NCBI GenBank assembly: GCA_910575275.1
Contig: CAJTEE010000002.1
Span: 434,001-498,000, forward strand
Length of the DNA: 64,000 bases
Direction of reading: 5' to 3'
Origin: Lachnospiraceae bacterium
Lineage (GTDB): Bacteria > Bacillota > Clostridia > Lachnospirales > Lachnospiraceae
A program made the translations under genes and the position numbers. A model generated the notes under the pieces. It saw only the letters and a list, made by a program, of their open reading frames with translations, was not told where the DNA came from and searched no databases. Positions 61,595 to 64,000 of the stretch are shown here, one piece after another. Position 1 is the first letter of the stretch, and every line of letters starts with the position of its first letter.

Positions 61595-61651
61595 CGTCGA
61601 TTTGCGTCCGGACAAAGAGAAGACAGGTTCCCAAGCAAATCGTGCGCATCC
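61595..61651 (+). ncRNA. Conserved 57-nt leader element upstream of the LysR gene
   Basis: CGATTTGC/GCAAATCG stem around a 30-nt loop, then GTGCGCATCC; same length and start distance from TATAAT (20 nt versus 9) as the element at 41181-41237. The downstream hairpin GCAGAGGCC-GT-GGCCTCTGC (61790-61809) could be a partner structure. Confidence 0.65.
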
Positions 61652-61789
61652 CCCAGAGGGACAGCATGTCCGAAAGATATACTATAATCTCATCAGAGCG
61701 GGAAAAACCAAAAGAACTGTCTGACGCACGAGCTGCACTAACCGGAAAAAGCCCTTCCCTCTCTTTCCCTCACTCCCGAAACAGCATAG

Positions 61790-61811
61790 CAGAGGCCGTG
61801 GCCTCTGCGGA
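61790..61811 (+). terminator. Hairpin in the LysR leader
   Basis: GCAGAGGCC, GT, GGCCTCTGC, just before the ribosome site. It has no T run but could act as an attenuator or sequester the ribosome site together with the upstream element. Confidence 0.35.
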
Positions 61812-61843
61812 CCTCATTTCAAAACAAGGAGCACTCACACATC

Positions 61844-62764
61844 ATGGACATCAACTACGAATTATACAAAGTATTCTGCCAAGTTGCCAAAACCTTAAGC
61901 TTCTCCGAGGCCTCCAAGCGCCTCTTTATCTCGCAGTCCGCCGTCAGCCAATCCGTAAAACTCCTGGAAAAACACCTCGGGCAGCCTCTTTTTATCCGCA
62001 GCACCAAAAAAGTCCGTCTCACTCCCGAAGGCGAAATCCTGTTCAAGCACATCGAGCCCGCCATAAACCTGATCCAAAGAGGCGAAAACCGGCTTTTAGA
62101 AACGAATCCCCAAAACGGCGGCCAGCTTCGGATCGCAGCCAGCGATACCATCTGCCGCTACTTTCTCGTTCCCCGTTTAAAAGATTTCCGAAACACCTAC
62201 CCAAATGTCCATCTGAAGGTTACCAACGCGACCTCCATCGAATGCGCCAGACTCCTTGAAAACGGCCAGGTGGACTGTATCGTCACGAACTATCCCAATT
62301 CCGGCCTCACAAACGCCGCCTCCATCCGTGTTATCCATGAATTTCGTGATGTTTTTGTCGCCAACGCTGCCTTTTTCCCTTTAAAAGACCGTACTCTTAC
62401 GCTCGCGGAGCTTGCCGGCTGCCCAATCCTCATGCTGAACCGCAAAAGCGCCACCAGCGAATTTCTGCACGCCCTGTTTCAGAAATCACATCTGGATCTA
62501 GTCCCGGAAATCGAGCTGAGCAGCAACGACTTTTTAATTGATCTGGCCCGCATCGGCTTCGGCATCGCCTTTGTCCCTGACTTTTGTCTGCCCCAAAAGG
62601 AGGCCGATCTGTTTGTTCTGAAACTCAAAGAAACGCTGCCGCCCCGCAGGCTCATCGCAGCCTGCAGCGAAACCGTGCCGCTCTCCGGGACTGCCAGGCA
62701 GTTTATGGACATTCTGACGGCTTCTTCGGGTATTCCTTCCAGAAATCCGTCAGGCACTCCCTGA
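61844..62764 (+). CDS. LysR-family transcriptional regulator
   Basis: 306 residues. An N-terminal winged helix (YELYKVFCQVAKTLSFSEASKRLFISQSAVSQSVKLLEKHLGQPLF) is followed by a co-inducer-binding domain (IAASDTICRYFLVPRLKDF; VDCIVTNYPNSG; LIDLARIGFGIAFVPDFCLP). AAGGAG is 12 nt before ATG 61844. The targets are unknown, since both neighbours face the other way. The 3' end overlaps the convergent helicase gene by 62 nt. Confidence 0.9.
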   Translation: MDINYELYKVFCQVAKTLSFSEASKRLFISQSAVSQSVKLLEKHLGQPLFIRSTKKVRLTPEGEILFKHIEPAINLIQRGENRLLETNPQNGGQLRIAASDTICRYFLVPRLKDFRNTYPNVHLKVTNATSIECARLLENGQVDCIVTNYPNSGLTNAASIRVIHEFRDVFVANAAFFPLKDRTLTLAELAGCPILMLNRKSATSEFLHALFQKSHLDLVPEIELSSNDFLIDLARIGFGIAFVPDFCLPQKEADLFVLKLKETLPPRRLIAACSETVPLSGTARQFMDILTASSGIPSRNPSGTP

Positions 62765-64000
62765 CGTTTGTGCGGTTTACGATCCGGTAGTGCTTCCATT
62801 CCCGCGGAAACATCTCCAGATACTCTTTCCTTAAAAACCGGTCGTCGAGCAGGAGAATGATCCCCAGATCCTGCGGCGTGCGGATGACACGCCCGGCCGC
62901 CTGAAGGACCTTGTTCATCCCGGGATATTGGTAGGCAAAGTCATATCCCGCCCCTTCTGTCTCCTCAAAATATTCTTTCAATACCTCCTGTTCCGTACAG
63001 ACCATCGGAAGCCCTGTCCCGACCACGATCACGCCGATCAGGCGTTCCTCTTTTAAGTCAATCCCCTCCGAGAATACGCCCCCCATCACGCAGAAGGCGG
63101 CCAGAGAATGCTCCCTCTCCCGTTCGAATTCCGCCAGAAATTCCTGCCGTTCCTCCTCACGCATCCCCTGTCCCTGTATCAGCAGATCGGCCTTTAGCGG
63201 GTCTTCCTCGAACAGGCCTTCCACCTGCTCCATGTACTGATACGACGGAAAAAATACCATATAGTTTCCGCGCCGCGCCTCCGTGACCGCGCGGATATAA
63301 TCGGCCACCTTCCGGTATTCCGCTTCATTGCGCCTCGTATAACGGCTGCTCACGTCGCCTGCCACCATGAGGAGCCTGTGCTCCTCCGCAAACGGAGAAT
63401 CCGCATAGACCGCATAGTCCTCTGCCTCCCCGGTAAGCAGCGTCCTGTAATAGCGGATCGGCAAAAGCGTCGCCGAAAACAAAATCGTGCTCGCCCCCTG
63501 CTTCATGCACTCCAAAAGCCGTCTGGCCGGATTCACACAAAACAGATGCAGGCAAAACGACGAGGTCCCCCGGCTCTCGGCATAGATTCTGTAATGTGGG
63601 TCCAGATACTCGTAGGCATTTAAAAAATCCCGCAGGCCGAAATAAAAGTCCAGCACCTCCTCGCGCCTCTCGAATTCCAGAACGTCCTCCAAAAACGTCT
63701 CGAGCTCGCCAAACACGGCCATAACCGCCGCAGCCGCCCCGGTCACATCCTCGAAAAGCTGCCAGCTCTCACACTCCCGTTTCATCGCCAAAAGAAGCTT
63801 GTTTAACGCGTCAAGCTGCCGCTCCAGCCGCGGCGATCTTCCTTTGACAATCCGTCTGACCGAAAGGACCTCCTCCTTTACAAGCACAGCGCTGTACATC
63901 TCTCTGGCTCTTGCGACCAGGTTATGCGCCTCGTCAATCAAAAACAGATATTCTCCCTTATTCCCCTCGGCAAAGTAGCGTTTCAGCCGTACATTCGGGT
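62703..64000 (-). CDS. DinG/XPD-like ATP-dependent DNA helicase, partial
   Basis: The frame is open to the window edge, so the N-terminus (Walker A and probable Fe-S region) is missing. The visible part begins VRLKRYFAEGNKGEYLFLIDEAHNL, where the DEAH box is motif II. Later motifs include STILFSATLLPIRYYR (motif III region), MVFFPSYQYMEQVE (IV), CVMGGVFSEGIDLKEERLIGVIVVGTGLP (V) and LQAAGRVIRTPQDLGIILLLDDRF (VI, QxxGRxIR). Homologues unwind DNA in repair and often carry a 4Fe-4S cluster between motifs I and II. It converges with and overlaps lysR. Confidence 0.85.
   Translation of the reverse strand, partial: PNVRLKRYFAEGNKGEYLFLIDEAHNLVARAREMYSAVLVKEEVLSVRRIVKGRSPRLERQLDALNKLLLAMKRECESWQLFEDVTGAAAAVMAVFGELETFLEDVLEFERREEVLDFYFGLRDFLNAYEYLDPHYRIYAESRGTSSFCLHLFCVNPARRLLECMKQGASTILFSATLLPIRYYRTLLTGEAEDYAVYADSPFAEEHRLLMVAGDVSSRYTRRNEAEYRKVADYIRAVTEARRGNYMVFFPSYQYMEQVEGLFEEDPLKADLLIQGQGMREEERQEFLAEFEREREHSLAAFCVMGGVFSEGIDLKEERLIGVIVVGTGLPMVCTEQEVLKEYFEETEGAGYDFAYQYPGMNKVLQAAGRVIRTPQDLGIILLLDDRFLRKEYLEMFPREWKHYRIVNRTNVRECLTDFWKEYPKKPSECP

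Larger units (their letters stand above)
61337..61843. other. Leader and intergenic region of the LysR gene
   Basis: About 500 nt without a supported gene. It holds a fragment of R1 (61508-61536), the promoter 61546-61574, the conserved leader 61595-61651 and a hairpin 61790-61811. A long open frame across it is an artefact of GC-rich leader sequence. Confidence 0.6.

Noticed and set aside
61321-62259. 312-residue plus-strand frame
   Set aside because: It runs through repeat and leader sequence and out of frame over lysR; low-complexity shadow.

Overview
The window looks like a chromosomal segment of an anaerobic Clostridia, most likely a Lachnospiraceae. The reasons are strong Shine-Dalgarno sites, the single-chain PurL, the L27 precursor with a Prp-cleaved N-terminus beside prp, the divergent lexA/LysM pair, a BMP-type nucleoside ABC transporter, a monomeric [FeFe] hydrogenase and DUF362, DUF554, DUF5722 and DUF6465-type proteins. 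No rRNA, tRNA or CRISPR array was seen. Family names come from motif recognition, not from database searches.

Layout. 1-0.9 kb: wreck of an AAA-ATPase/PD-(D/E)XK gene. 0.9-17.3 kb: the conserved run radical SAM (TIGR03960 type) / DUF2344 / RNase G / rplU-prp-rpmA / obgE / yhbY / nadD / yqeK / rsfS. Between RNase G and rplU lies a nucleoside-salvage block (BMP lipoprotein, ABC ATPase, two permeases, deoC, a dead transglutaminase-like gene, udk). 17.5-22.6 kb: MFS transporter, an inverted fragment of lexA, the SOS module lexA / yneA-like gene with four candidate LexA boxes, a XerS-like tyrosine recombinase and a ttcA-type gene.

22.6-29.9 kb: the most notable object, a compact inovirus-like (filamentous phage) prophage flanked by ~65-bp direct repeats. 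It has a C-terminally anchored adsorption-protein candidate, several tiny membrane proteins, a major coat protein candidate followed by a terminator, a Zot/pI-type ATPase, an HUH rolling-circle initiator, a ribbon-helix-helix repressor with three repeated operators, a 35-aa hydrophobic peptide, a set of small early proteins and intergenic hairpins. It carries no integrase. The left repeat abuts a perfect 11-6-11 palindrome, and a XerS-like recombinase is encoded about 0.8 kb away, so host Xer-dependent integration is the natural hypothesis.

30-47.5 kb: DUF554, DUF6465, a secreted DUF5722 protein, CPBP protease, an LRR membrane protein and its partner, PdaA-like deacetylase, DUF362 ferredoxin-like protein, a short KdpD/KdpE-like two-component system, trmO, GGDEF, patatin, a [FeFe] hydrogenase, a flavoprotein and a deformylase-like gene. 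47-52 kb: gene remnants and purL. 52-60 kb: a frameshifted Fic gene and a type III restriction-modification operon (mod-res) ending in a small sigma-70-like gene. 60-64 kb: a PadR/membrane-protein operon, a LysR regulator and a DinG/XPD-like helicase running off the edge.

At least four dispersed repeat families occur (R1 to R4 in the features), plus a very long intergenic hairpin between the BMP lipoprotein and its ABC ATPase. A 57-nt element, differing at only about ten positions between copies, lies just downstream of the -10 box of both the KdpD-like kinase gene and the LysR gene.
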